64,000 bases of DNA from Pandoraea pneumonica (GTDB lineage: Bacteria; Pseudomonadota; Gammaproteobacteria; Burkholderiales; Burkholderiaceae): contig NZ_CABPSK010000002.1 in NCBI RefSeq assembly GCF_902459645.1, positions 930,001 through 994,000 of the forward strand. The letters are read 5' to 3'. This document shows positions 17,547-26,210 of the stretch, piece by piece; position 1 is the stretch's first letter; each line of letters starts with the position of its first letter. Both the position numbers and the translations under genes were made by a program. Below the pieces are notes generated by a model, which was not told the origin of the DNA, did no database searches, and was given only the letters and a program-made list of their open reading frames with translations.

Positions 17547-18398
17547 ATGTCTTTTGCTTGTATTGCGGCAGCGCGCCGCTTCGACGACACGGCACACCTG
17601 CCGCTCGTGATCGGTTCGCAGCGTTATGGCTGGATTCGCCGCCGCGACGCCGAGGCGCTGTGCCGCTGGCCCGAGGTTTTCGAAATCAGCTCGCTCGCGG
17701 TGCGTATTCATCCGCGTCACGACACGTGTGAAGCCCGCACGGCGGCGCTCGCACCGGTCATCGAGACGCTGGCTGCCGAGGGCCTCATCACCGGCTGGCG
17801 CAACGAACGCTATGCGATCCGTCAGCGGCTCTACGATGCACCGCTGGCGTGGATCGAGCGTGCGGCATCGCGCTTCTTCGGCACGCGTACGTTTGCCGTG
17901 CATGTGAACGGGTATGTCCCGGCGCGTTTTGTGGGCGAAGCCCCGAAGATGTGGATCGCTCGCCGCAGCGTGCACAAGGCGACCGATCCCGGCTGTCTGG
18001 ACAATGCGGCCGCGGGCGGTATCGGCAACGGTATCGGCGTGGGCGACACGCTCGTCAAAGAGTGCTGGGAAGAGGCGGGGATTCCGGCGTATCTGGTGGG
18101 CGAAGCCCGGCCGGGGCGCACGCTGCATATCCTCGCGGAGATTCCGGAGGGCGTGCAGTCGGAGCAGATTTTCGTCTACGACCTGGCGTTGCCCCGAGGC
18201 TTCGTGCCCGAGAATCAGGACGGCGAGGCGAGCGCCCATTGGCTGTGTTCTGCCGGAGATGTGCGCGACGTGATCGCGCGCGGCAAGATGACCGTCGACG
18301 CGAGTCTCGCGAGCCTCGATTTTCTGCTGCGAGAAGGCGCGGTTCGCGCGAAAGACTGCGCCGGCATCGACGCGCTGTTCAAACCGGCCGACGAATAA
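17547..18398 (+). CDS. DUF4743 / Nudix hydrolase family protein
   Basis: 283 aa. The N-terminal ~115 residues resemble the DUF4743 domain found before Nudix domains of the Tnr3 / thiamine-pyrophosphokinase-related type. The Nudix part runs from ~115 to 270, with box segment GGIGNGIGVGDTLVKECWEE and then AGI. The basic-acidic core KExxEExGI is present; the first Glu of the usual G-x5-E element is Ile here. Probably hydrolyses a nucleoside- or thiamine-type diphosphate, but the substrate is unknown. Lies between the DMGDH-like gene and purU on the same strand. Confidence 0.8.
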   Translation: MSFACIAAARRFDDTAHLPLVIGSQRYGWIRRRDAEALCRWPEVFEISSLAVRIHPRHDTCEARTAALAPVIETLAAEGLITGWRNERYAIRQRLYDAPLAWIERAASRFFGTRTFAVHVNGYVPARFVGEAPKMWIARRSVHKATDPGCLDNAAAGGIGNGIGVGDTLVKECWEEAGIPAYLVGEARPGRTLHILAEIPEGVQSEQIFVYDLALPRGFVPENQDGEASAHWLCSAGDVRDVIARGKMTVDASLASLDFLLREGAVRAKDCAGIDALFKPADE

Positions 18399-18408
18399 TC
18401 ACGGTGCC

Positions 18409-18456
18409 CCGGTGGTGCGATGCATGCGCAGTACTCGGCATGCCTGCCGCACCCGG
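18409..18456 (+). other. Structured leader upstream of purU
   Basis: CCGG-TG-GTGCG (18409-18419) pairs with CGCAC-CCGG (18448-18456), leaving a 2-base bulge, and encloses a second stem GCATGC (18422-18427) / GCATGC (18438-18443). The octamer GGTGCCCC flanks it as a direct repeat (18403-18410 and 18455-18462). No U-run follows. It could be a structured 5' leader of purU or the 3' end of the Nudix message. Confidence 0.4.
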
Positions 18457-18515
18457 TGCCCCAAACAGAATTTCCACACTGCAACGTCATTGCAAGCATT
18501 TGCCCAGGAGCAATC

Positions 18516-19388
18516 ATGGCACCGATCGAAAATAGCTACATTCTGAAGTTGTCCTGCCCGGACCGTCCCGGCATCGTCCACGCGGTGGCCGGTTTCCTGG
18601 TCGAGCGCGGCGGCAACATTCTCGACTCGGCCCAGTTCAACGATCGCTTCACGGGCGGCTTCTTCATGCGCGTGCACTTCCAGCAACTGCCGGGCGAGAG
18701 CGATCTCGCCACGTTGCAGCGCGACTTCGCGCCGCTGGCCACGCAATATGAAATGCAGTGGGAGTTGGTGGATGCCGCGATCAAGCCGCGCGTCATGCTC
18801 ATGGTCTCGAAGATCGGTCACTGCTTGAACGATCTGCTGTTCCGCTACAAGACCGGTCAGCTCAACATCGAGATTCCGGTGATCGTCTCGAACCACAAAG
18901 ATTTCTATCAGCTCGCCGCCAGCTACAACATCCCGTTCCATCACCTGCCGCTCATGAATTCCACGTCGGAATCGAAGGCGGCGCAGGAAGCGAAGGTGTT
19001 CGAGTTGGTCAACGACAACAACATCGATCTGGTGGTGTTGGCGCGTTACATGCAAGTGCTGTCGTCCGACCTGTGCAAGAAATTGGCCGGGCGCGCGATC
19101 AACATTCACCACTCGTTCCTGCCGAGCTTCAAGGGCGCGAAGCCGTACTATCAGGCGTTCGATCGCGGCGTGAAGCTGATCGGGGCGACGGCGCATTACG
19201 TGACGTCCGATCTGGACGAAGGCCCGATCATCGAGCAGGAAGTCGAACGCGTGGATCACACGATGGACCCGGAACAACTCACGGCCATCGGGCGCGATGT
19301 GGAGTGCGTGGCGCTCGCTCGCGCAGTGCGCTATCACGCCGAGCACCGCATTCTGCTCAACGGCCACAAGACGGTGATCTTCCGCTAA
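18516..19388 (+). CDS. purU: Formyltetrahydrofolate deformylase
   Basis: 290 aa. N-terminal ACT domain (LKLSCPDRPGIVHAVAGFL) and a formyl-transferase-like catalytic domain with NIHHSFLPSFKGAKPY and ATAHYVTSDLDEGPIIEQ; the Asn/His/Asp catalytic set is present. It hydrolyses 10-formyl-THF to formate and THF. ATG 18516 is chosen because CAGGAG lies 5 bases before it; the frame is open further upstream only through the hairpin leader. Its position after a demethylating flavoprotein fits disposal of one-carbon units. Confidence 0.95.
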   Translation: MAPIENSYILKLSCPDRPGIVHAVAGFLVERGGNILDSAQFNDRFTGGFFMRVHFQQLPGESDLATLQRDFAPLATQYEMQWELVDAAIKPRVMLMVSKIGHCLNDLLFRYKTGQLNIEIPVIVSNHKDFYQLAASYNIPFHHLPLMNSTSESKAAQEAKVFELVNDNNIDLVVLARYMQVLSSDLCKKLAGRAINIHHSFLPSFKGAKPYYQAFDRGVKLIGATAHYVTSDLDEGPIIEQEVERVDHTMDPEQLTAIGRDVECVALARAVRYHAEHRILLNGHKTVIFR

Positions 19389-19408
19389 TTGGCGAAGCGC
19401 ATGCGATG

Positions 19409-19449
19409 AAAAAAACGCCCGGAAGAAGTCCCTCCGGGCGTTTTGCTTT
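19409..19449. terminator. Bidirectional intrinsic terminator between purU and the serpin gene
   Basis: Stem CGCCCGGA (19416-19423) / TCCGGGCG (19433-19440) with a run of seven A on the left and TTTT plus TTTTT on the right. It can end transcription from purU (plus) and from the convergent serpin gene (minus). Confidence 0.9.
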
Positions 19450-19470
19450 TTGACGCGCGCAACTGGTGCG

Positions 19471-20898
19471 TTAGCGCGCGGGCGACTCGCTGACGGCGTC
19501 ATTCTGGGCAGGCGACGGGTCCGCGATGTGCATCGCGAGCAGCGGCAGTCCGCCCTTTGTGGTTAGCAACATGTAGAAAGGTCGACCCAGCGTGATTCGT
19601 ATTTTTTCCCCGGCACCGTCCATGAACACCGTGCGCTGAGTCCCTGCTGCGCGAAATCCCTTTTCGCTGTGCCCCACGCAGATGACTTGCTGCATTTGGA
19701 TATTGGCCGGGCTATGGGAGGCCGCGAGGTCGGTCTGCGCAAGATGAACACCGGGAGTCACGTCGGTTTTCACCGTGAGGTCGAAGCGCGGTACTCGGAA
19801 GTCGGCGTTCCGTGTCTTGAGACCCAGCGTCTTGGAGGGCGTGTCAGGTGCGCGGAGCCGCTCCAGTAACGCATGAAATGCCTCGTGACTCGAGGCGGCG
19901 GAGCGCGACGGAAGGGCATAGATCATCCGCAGGCGATCTGCTCGTGAGTCATTCCCGAGCGGCTTCTCGATGACGACATCGAACCCCGCGACTGACAGTC
20001 CGACGTTATACGCGCCATCGGAATCGCGCATCATGTCCACGACCTTTCTCCGACCGTCCTGAAGTTGGAAGAAGGCCCGCTGCGTACCTTCTTTCGGAAA
20101 GGCTTCTAACCAAGGGGCCTCGAAAAGGAAGCAATTGAGCAACATTGGCTTGCCCGGCGTTGGGGCCGGAAGCTCGACATGGGATACCGCACCGTTGGTG
20201 ATGGCCTGGACACGCTTATCGACCACTGTCTCGATCGTTTCACCCGGTGACAAGGCGTCAATGGCGATGCCATGCGTGTCAACCAATCGTTGTGCGGCGT
20301 CGATGGCACGGCGATGGTCGGCTTGCGCCAGTGTCCGCGTGTCGCCGATGACCATCATGGTGTCGTTGATCTGAATAGACTTGCCAAGATTCGTGCCAAG
20401 ACGCTCCCTCAGGGCGGTCAGCGCGTCAAACAAACGGGGAAGCTCGCCGTTGTAAGCATTGGCGATAAAGGCACTCGCATGCAGACACGACCGGGTTTCG
20501 AAAACCCAATTGCCGTTGGCGGGAATGCGCTGAGCCCGGAGCGCACCGAATACAAGCGATCGTGCTTTTGCCAGTGGGGTGGAATGTTGGTCGGGCGCTA
20601 CACGCGCAGCGGTAGTTCCACGTATGTCGCTGGCAAAAGAGGCGTGACGATTTTCTGTGGGCAGGTTCAGGGCTGGCTGGACGTTTCCCAAGCGCCGTTG
20701 CCGTGCGGCGCCGAGGTGTTCGCGTTGCGCGAAGAGCATCGTTGGGTGAAGCGCCTGAGACACTTGCTGCAAGTTGTCGGCACGGACCAAGCAGCGGCGA
20801 ATTTCGTGATGTATGCCTTCTCGTGGCTCGTTTGTTTCTGGTGAGTGCGACGTGTTCGTTTTCGTGCCGGTGGGCGTGAGCTTGTTCGATGGGAACAT
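19471..20898 (-). CDS. Serpin-family protein (bacterial serine protease inhibitor-like)
   Basis: 475 aa. Residues ~107-462 follow the serpin core in order: an A-helix-like start, VVDKRVQAITNGAV (225-238; compare INkWVeekTngkI), MLLNCFLFEAPWLEAFPKEGT (252-272), FFQLQDGRRKVVDMM (276-290), FRVPRFDL (367-374), a reactive-centre loop at ~411-437, then GRPFYMLLTTKGGLPLL (438-454). The hinge reads S-E-K-G-F-R-A-A-G-T; P14 is a bulky Phe, which questions inhibitory loop insertion. The ~100-residue Ser/Thr/Pro/Asn-rich N-terminus has no Sec signal. GC content looks lower than in neighbours, suggesting transfer. No clear ribosome-binding site. Confidence 0.82.
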   Translation of the reverse strand: MFPSNKLTPTGTKTNTSHSPETNEPREGIHHEIRRCLVRADNLQQVSQALHPTMLFAQREHLGAARQRRLGNVQPALNLPTENRHASFASDIRGTTAARVAPDQHSTPLAKARSLVFGALRAQRIPANGNWVFETRSCLHASAFIANAYNGELPRLFDALTALRERLGTNLGKSIQINDTMMVIGDTRTLAQADHRRAIDAAQRLVDTHGIAIDALSPGETIETVVDKRVQAITNGAVSHVELPAPTPGKPMLLNCFLFEAPWLEAFPKEGTQRAFFQLQDGRRKVVDMMRDSDGAYNVGLSVAGFDVVIEKPLGNDSRADRLRMIYALPSRSAASSHEAFHALLERLRAPDTPSKTLGLKTRNADFRVPRFDLTVKTDVTPGVHLAQTDLAASHSPANIQMQQVICVGHSEKGFRAAGTQRTVFMDGAGEKIRITLGRPFYMLLTTKGGLPLLAMHIADPSPAQNDAVSESPAR

Positions 20899-21049
20899 GA
20901 TTCGATCCAGAAGAGGAAATGGCTCGCGCTAACTCACCGGCGCCCCCCGGCGCCGATAGTGCAGACGAGCGCTGAATGGAATCGACATTCTGCGAACGCA
21001 ACCGGCACTTCGCTTCTGGATCGCGTGCCGACCTATCAGTTTTACTCCG

Positions 21050-22420
21050 TCAGCTGCGTTGTGCCAGTTCGGCACCTGCGTCGCGGGCGAGGCGGGCAAT
21101 CGAGATCGTCGAACTCACGGCGATCAGGCAGACGGTCAGGAATGCCCACGGGAAGTCGACCGCAGTGACGTGATCGCGCCCGTGCAAATACGACGACGTT
21201 TGCAGCACGGCCGCACCGATGGTGATGCCGAGCGTGAGCGACACCTGCTGTGCCACGCTGGCCAGACTCGTCGCCTGACTCATGCGATGTGCGGGCACGT
21301 CGGCATACGAGATGGCGTTCAGGCTCGTGAATTGCAGCGAACGGAAGCAGCCGCCGAACAGCAGCGTGCCGAGAATGACCAGGTGCGGCGTCTGGTCCGT
21401 GAAGAGTCCGTACCCGCCGATGGTGGCCGACGCAATCAGTGCGTTGGTCATCAGCACGCGGCGAAAGCCCCAGCGTTGCAGAATGCGCAGCGAGAGCGTC
21501 TTCATGAACATGGCGCCCGCCGCCGAGATGAAGGTGAGCGCACCCGATTCCATCGGCGTCATACCGAAGCCGAGTTGCAGCATCAGCGGCAGCAGAAACG
21601 GCGTTGCGCCCACGCCAATGCGGAACAACGTGCCGCCTGCTACCCCGGCGCGAAACGTTGGGATGCGGAAGAGATCGAGCCGCAGCAGCGGATGCGCAAG
21701 CCCGCGCGCATGCCGCAGATACCACCACAGCAATACCGCGCCGATCGCGACGAGCCCGAGGGCAAGCGGCGTCGGAATCAGATGCCTGCCAATGGTCGAG
21801 AGTCCGAGCATCAGAATCGACAGCCCGAGCCCGGAGAGGATGAAGCCCTTGACATCGAGCGGCGGCACATCGTCTTCAAACAGATCGGGGATGTACTTCG
21901 TGGCGAGCACGAAGCCGAGAATGCCGATGGGGATATTGATGAAGAAAATCCAACGCCAGTGCCAATACGTCGTGATGAAGCCACCGAGCGGCGGGCCGAG
22001 CACCGGGCCGACGAGTGCGGGAATCGTCAGATAGTTGAGCGCGCGCACCATCTCGCGCTTTTCCACCGACTTGAGCAAGGCGAGCCGTCCGACCGGCACC
22101 ATCATGGCGCCGCCCATGCCTTGCACGAAGCGTGCGATCACCAGTTCCGGCAGGTTCGTCGAAATGCCGCAGCAGATCGAACCGAGCACAAACACACCGA
22201 TGGCGAAGCGGAACACGTTGCGCGTGCCGAAGCGGTCGGCGATCCAGCCGCTGATCGGGATGAAGACGGCGAGGCTGATGAGATAGGTCGTGAGTGCGAG
22301 CTTGAGCGTGATCGGGCTCTCGCCGAGATCCTTGGCGATCAGCGGCAACGAGGTGGACAACACGGTGGAATCCATGTTCTCCATGAACAGCGCGCAGGCA
22401 ACAATCAGTGGAACTAGCAT
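21050..22420 (-). CDS. MFS transporter, DHA2 (EmrB/QacA-like) drug exporter
   Basis: 456 aa integral membrane protein. It starts with LIVACALFMENMDSTVLSTSLP and has GWIADRFGTRNVF (loop 2-3 motif) and the antiporter motif C region LVGPVLGPPLGG in the fifth helix, features of H+-coupled multidrug exporters of the EmrB/QacA type. A cytoplasmic stretch DLFEDDVPPLDVKG separates the halves. It stands alone on the minus strand; the substrate is unknown. Confidence 0.9.
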   Translation of the reverse strand: MLVPLIVACALFMENMDSTVLSTSLPLIAKDLGESPITLKLALTTYLISLAVFIPISGWIADRFGTRNVFRFAIGVFVLGSICCGISTNLPELVIARFVQGMGGAMMVPVGRLALLKSVEKREMVRALNYLTIPALVGPVLGPPLGGFITTYWHWRWIFFINIPIGILGFVLATKYIPDLFEDDVPPLDVKGFILSGLGLSILMLGLSTIGRHLIPTPLALGLVAIGAVLLWWYLRHARGLAHPLLRLDLFRIPTFRAGVAGGTLFRIGVGATPFLLPLMLQLGFGMTPMESGALTFISAAGAMFMKTLSLRILQRWGFRRVLMTNALIASATIGGYGLFTDQTPHLVILGTLLFGGCFRSLQFTSLNAISYADVPAHRMSQATSLASVAQQVSLTLGITIGAAVLQTSSYLHGRDHVTAVDFPWAFLTVCLIAVSSTISIARLARDAGAELAQRS

Positions 22421-22653
22421 GAGGCGGCGGGCGGCCGTAGCGGCAGCCGGATAAGCGAATGGGGTGAGACGGGCGCGCGAATGTCGAAGGTCTGGCGCAG
22501 CGCGCTGCCAAACGTTATAGCAAAATTTGCCGCCCCTCGCGCCGCTTTCGCCGGATGCCCGAGATCATGCGGGTTTTCAGGCGATGCTCGCCGAATGCTG
22601 CCGTTTTGAAGGGCGGAATGCCGTGTTGAAGCGCGATACGGCGTCATGGCGCT

Positions 22654-23043
22654 TCATCGCGATTCGAGAAAGTCGCGCAGCACGTCCAGGTGTGTTTGTT
22701 TGTCGCCGTCTTCGAGTTTGTGCGCTGCGGTCAGCAGCGTGACGCGGCCTTCGGTCAACCGGGTGCGCAAGGCGGCGAGCATCTCGTTGTGATCGGCGTC
22801 GAGCGTCTTCAGTTCTTTCAGAAACCGCGTTCGAAACTCGTCGAACTGCTCCGGATGTTCATGAAACCACTTGCGCAGATCGGTACTCGGCGTGACGTCT
22901 TTTGCCCAGAAGTCGACCTGCGCTTTCGCTTTGGCCAGACCGCGCGGCCACAGGCGGTCGGCCAGCACGCGCTGTCCATCGTCGGCGGACGGGGCGTCGT
23001 AGACGCGTTTGAAATGGATGTCGGCAGCTTTCGATGACGGCAT
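22654..23043 (-). CDS. DUF488 family protein (YeaO-like)
   Basis: 129 aa cytoplasmic protein with FKRVYDAPSADDGQRVLADRL followed by WPRGL and FHEHPEQFDEF, the hallmarks of the DUF488/YeaO family. Function is not established; conserved Asp/Arg/Trp residues suggest a small enzyme or nucleotide-related role. An 8-base stem (22627-22634 / 22649-22656) overlaps its stop codon. Confidence 0.85.
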   Translation of the reverse strand: MPSSKAADIHFKRVYDAPSADDGQRVLADRLWPRGLAKAKAQVDFWAKDVTPSTDLRKWFHEHPEQFDEFRTRFLKELKTLDADHNEMLAALRTRLTEGRVTLLTAAHKLEDGDKQTHLDVLRDFLESR

Positions 23044-23160
23044 GGGGGACAGCCTCCGCGAGGGCCACGCGCACGCGTGTGATAGGCGGAAGCTTACCGG
23101 AGGATACGAGACGAGGCGAGCGCCGCGCGAAGTGCGACGGCGCTCACCAGTGTTGCGAGG

Positions 23161-24294
23161 TTATGCCGCCTTCGTGAGCGGCGCGACTTGCCGGATGCCG
23201 AGCGACGTCAGCGTTTGGGCAATCGCGGTGACGACGTTGCGCATTTCGTTGTCGTCGATGGCGCCGATGCAGCCCACGCGGAACGTCTCCAGTTGCGTGA
23301 GCTTTCCGGGGTACAGGATGTAGCCTCGCTCGCGCACGGCGGCATAAAACGCTTTGAAGTCGTACTTGCCGTCGGCAGGCGCGTGGAACGTGACGATCAC
23401 CGGGGCCTGCACCTCCGGCGAGAGGAACGGCCGGAAGCCGAGCGACGCCATGCCGTCGACGAGGGCGCGGCAGTTGCGGCGATAACGCTCGCCACGCACC
23501 GGTTGCCCGCCCTCTGCGAGGAACTGATCGACTGCCGCACGCAATGCCGCCACCACGTGCGTGGGCGGCGTGAAGCGCCACTGCGTCGTCTTCTGCATAT
23601 ACGTGTACTGATCGTGCAGATCCATCGCCAGCGAGTGACTATTGCCCGCCGACGCGTCGAGCACCGACTTCTTCACGATCACGAAGCCCATGCCCGGCAC
23701 GCCTTCGAGGCATTTGCCGCTTGCCGCGATCAACGCATCGAACGGCATCGTGCGCGCGTCGATTTCCACGGCACCGAACGAACTCATCGCATCGACGATC
23801 AACCCCTTGCCGTGCTTCTGGCACACGCGGGCAATCTCCGCGAGCGGATTGAGCACGCCCGCCCCTGTCTCCAGATGCACCTGCGCGACGTGCGTAATCG
23901 ACGGATCGCGCGTGAGCGCTTCGTCGATCGCGACGGCGCTTGCGGCCTGATCTTCGGGAACGGGAAGCGCGATGGCATCGCGGCCGAGATAACGGCAGAT
24001 TTTCAGAATGCGCTGGCAATACGCGCCGTTATCGGGCACCAGAATGCGGGCATTGCGCGGCGTGAGTGTGCCGATGGCCGCTTCCACGGAAAACGTGCCC
24101 GAGCCTTGCAGCGGCACGCACGCGTAGTCGTCGCCGCCGTGCACGATATCGACGAGGTCGCGGCACAGCGACGCCGTGATCTGGTTGAACTGGGTGTCCC
24201 ACGAGCCCCAGTCGCGCAGCATGGCTTGTCGGGTCGCCGGCGACGTGGTGAGCGGGCCGGGGGTGAGCAGAATCGGTTCCTGACCGAGAATCAT
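23161..24294 (-). CDS. phnW: 2-aminoethylphosphonate:pyruvate aminotransferase PhnW
   Basis: 377 aa class-V PLP aminotransferase. Start [19 protein letters not shown] is diagnostic. The predicted PLP lysine is K194 in [11 protein letters not shown], the same number as in Salmonella PhnW; D168 in [11 protein letters not shown] should contact the PLP pyridine. It converts AEP and pyruvate to phosphonoacetaldehyde and alanine. It is the last gene of a minus-strand operon with an AEP importer; the next steps (phnY, phnA) are divergent at 29.5-32.3 kb. Confidence 0.96.
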   Translation of the reverse strand: MILGQEPILLTPGPLTTSPATRQAMLRDWGSWDTQFNQITASLCRDLVDIVHGGDDYACVPLQGSGTFSVEAAIGTLTPRNARILVPDNGAYCQRILKICRYLGRDAIALPVPEDQAASAVAIDEALTRDPSITHVAQVHLETGAGVLNPLAEIARVCQKHGKGLIVDAMSSFGAVEIDARTMPFDALIAASGKCLEGVPGMGFVIVKKSVLDASAGNSHSLAMDLHDQYTYMQKTTQWRFTPPTHVVAALRAAVDQFLAEGGQPVRGERYRRNCRALVDGMASLGFRPFLSPEVQAPVIVTFHAPADGKYDFKAFYAAVRERGYILYPGKLTQLETFRVGCIGAIDDNEMRNVVTAIAQTLTSLGIRQVAPLTKAA

Positions 24295-24382
24295 GACCGC
24301 CTCCTATTGAGCGGGGGAATCAAACGAAATCAAGCGAGATAAGCGAAAAGCAGCGAAGCGCAGCGAATGCACATACCGACCA

Positions 24383-26203
24383 TCAATGACCTTTGCGCGC
24401 GAGCGCGGCGGGCCGCCGCCACGCTTGCGTGTAGCGCTCCACCACGAGCTGAATGCCGTGATACAGCAGGCACACGAGCATCGACGTGAGCACGACGAGG
24501 GTGGCCATGGCGGCGGCGGGACCGATCGAGCCCGTCTCGTCCATGTTCACGATGGCCACCGAGGCGAGCGACGTATCGGCCGAGTACAGGAAGACCACGG
24601 CGGACACCGTGGTCATCGCATTGACGAAGAGATAGCGACTGATATCGATGATCGACGGCAAACAGATCGGTGCCGACACGCGCCAGAACGTGCGGTAGAA
24701 CGGCACTTTGAGCGAGGCCGACACGTACTCGAATTCCGGGTCGATCTGCTTGAGCGCGGTCACTGCGGTGAGATGGCTCGACGAGTAGTAATGCACCACG
24801 TTGACGATCACCAGAATCGCCAGCGACCCATACAGACTGTGCAGCGGATTCCCTTCGGGCACGAAGAAGAAAATGTAGCCAAGCCCGAGCACGAGACCGG
24901 GCACACCCATCGGCAGCACCGCCATCATGCGGATGAAGCCGCGCAGCCAGGCGAGGCCACGCGTTTTCTCCAGCAGATATGCAATGACGAAGATCACTGC
25001 CGTGCCCCATACCGCGCACCAGAACGCCATTTGCACGCTGTTGATATAGGCATCGACCGCGCCGCTCTCCACCAGCCCGAACTGGTAGTGACCCAGCGAG
25101 AGGCTGAAGTTGTACGGCCAGAATTTCACGAACGAGGCGTAGACCGCCATGCCGAGAATGGCGAGCATGATGGCGGCCATCCCCCAGCAAAGCACCGCCA
25201 TCGCCCAGTCGAAGCCGCGCGAGGGTTTGGGCACGTAAGGCACGGCGCGTGCCGAGAGCAGCGCTTGTTGCTTGCGCTGCACCACGGCGTCGACCAGATA
25301 GGTGATGCCCACGGGCACGAGCAGCACGAGGCCGACGACGGCACCCTTCGAGAAGTCCTGCTGTCCGATGACGAGTTTGTAAATGTCGGTGGCCAGCACG
25401 TTGAAGTCGCCACCGATCACTTTCGGAATACCGAAGTCGGAAATCGCATAGGTGAAGACGATCATCGCCGCGCTGATCACGCCATACTTCGCGCCCGGCA
25501 GTGTGATCGTGAAGAAGCGCCGCAACATCGGCGTGCCGAGTGCATCGGCCGCTTCGTAAAGCCGTGCGTCGGTGAGCGAGAGCGCCGTGATCATGATCAT
25601 CAGCGCATGCGGGAACGTGGCATTCACCAGAGACATCACGATGCCCAGCGGCCCGTAGATATCGATATCGCCCATGAACGGGCGCAGCACGCCTTGATTG
25701 CCAAACCAGAAAATGAACGAGATGGCTGGCAGCAGCGTGGGTCCGAGAATCGGGATGAGCGCGATATTGCGCAGCAACGTCTTGCCGCGAATGCAGCTAC
25801 GCGTGAGGGCGTAGGCAAAGATGAAGGCGAGCGGCACCGTGATGCCCGTCGTCACGATCGAAATCCACACGCTGTTCCAGATCGAACCGAACAGGGCAGG
25901 GGAATGAAAGTACTCGCGAAAGTGCCGCAAGCCGACGAAGTGACCGTCGTTGTCCTGCACGCTCTTGATGAGAATGGCGGCCATCGGCGCGAGCAGAAAC
26001 AGCACGCCCGCTGCCGCGGCCACCAGCAGCAGCGCTTGGGCCAGACGATCCGTCCAGTGCGACGCCAGCCGTGCAGGCCGCAGCGTCGACGGTGGCGCGC
26101 TACCGGCTGGCCCCGCTTGAGGCACATGGGCGGCGTGATGAGAGAGCGGCGCGGTGGCTTGCGCTGACGAGGCGGCGGTCAATGTCGACGGTACGGAGCT
26201 CAT
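24383..26203 (-). CDS. 2-aminoethylphosphonate ABC transporter, two-domain permease
   Basis: 606 aa with about 12 membrane segments, in effect two permease domains in one chain, as in FbpB-type and 'putative AEP ABC transporter permease' proteins. Each half carries an EAA-like loop (ALGTPMLRRFFTITLPGAKYG and, in the second half, ASLKVPFYRTFWRVSAP). The first ~45 residues are a Ser/Ala/Pro-rich cytoplasmic extension. ATG 26203 lies 7 bases after the ATPase stop. It would import AEP with its neighbours. Confidence 0.9.
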   Translation of the reverse strand: MSSVPSTLTAASSAQATAPLSHHAAHVPQAGPAGSAPPSTLRPARLASHWTDRLAQALLLVAAAAGVLFLLAPMAAILIKSVQDNDGHFVGLRHFREYFHSPALFGSIWNSVWISIVTTGITVPLAFIFAYALTRSCIRGKTLLRNIALIPILGPTLLPAISFIFWFGNQGVLRPFMGDIDIYGPLGIVMSLVNATFPHALMIMITALSLTDARLYEAADALGTPMLRRFFTITLPGAKYGVISAAMIVFTYAISDFGIPKVIGGDFNVLATDIYKLVIGQQDFSKGAVVGLVLLVPVGITYLVDAVVQRKQQALLSARAVPYVPKPSRGFDWAMAVLCWGMAAIMLAILGMAVYASFVKFWPYNFSLSLGHYQFGLVESGAVDAYINSVQMAFWCAVWGTAVIFVIAYLLEKTRGLAWLRGFIRMMAVLPMGVPGLVLGLGYIFFFVPEGNPLHSLYGSLAILVIVNVVHYYSSSHLTAVTALKQIDPEFEYVSASLKVPFYRTFWRVSAPICLPSIIDISRYLFVNAMTTVSAVVFLYSADTSLASVAIVNMDETGSIGPAAAMATLVVLTSMLVCLLYHGIQLVVERYTQAWRRPAALARKGH

Positions 26204-26210
26204 CGCGGCT

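Noticed and set aside
23118-23145. Eight-base stem GAGCGCCG/CGGCGCTC downstream of phnW
   Set aside because: No U-run on the minus strand and a 12-base loop; could be chance in GC-rich DNA, so not called a terminator.
24386-26167. A 593-codon plus-strand open frame across the AEP permease gene
   Set aside because: Shadow frame, very rich in His, Arg and Glu, opposite a well-supported membrane protein.
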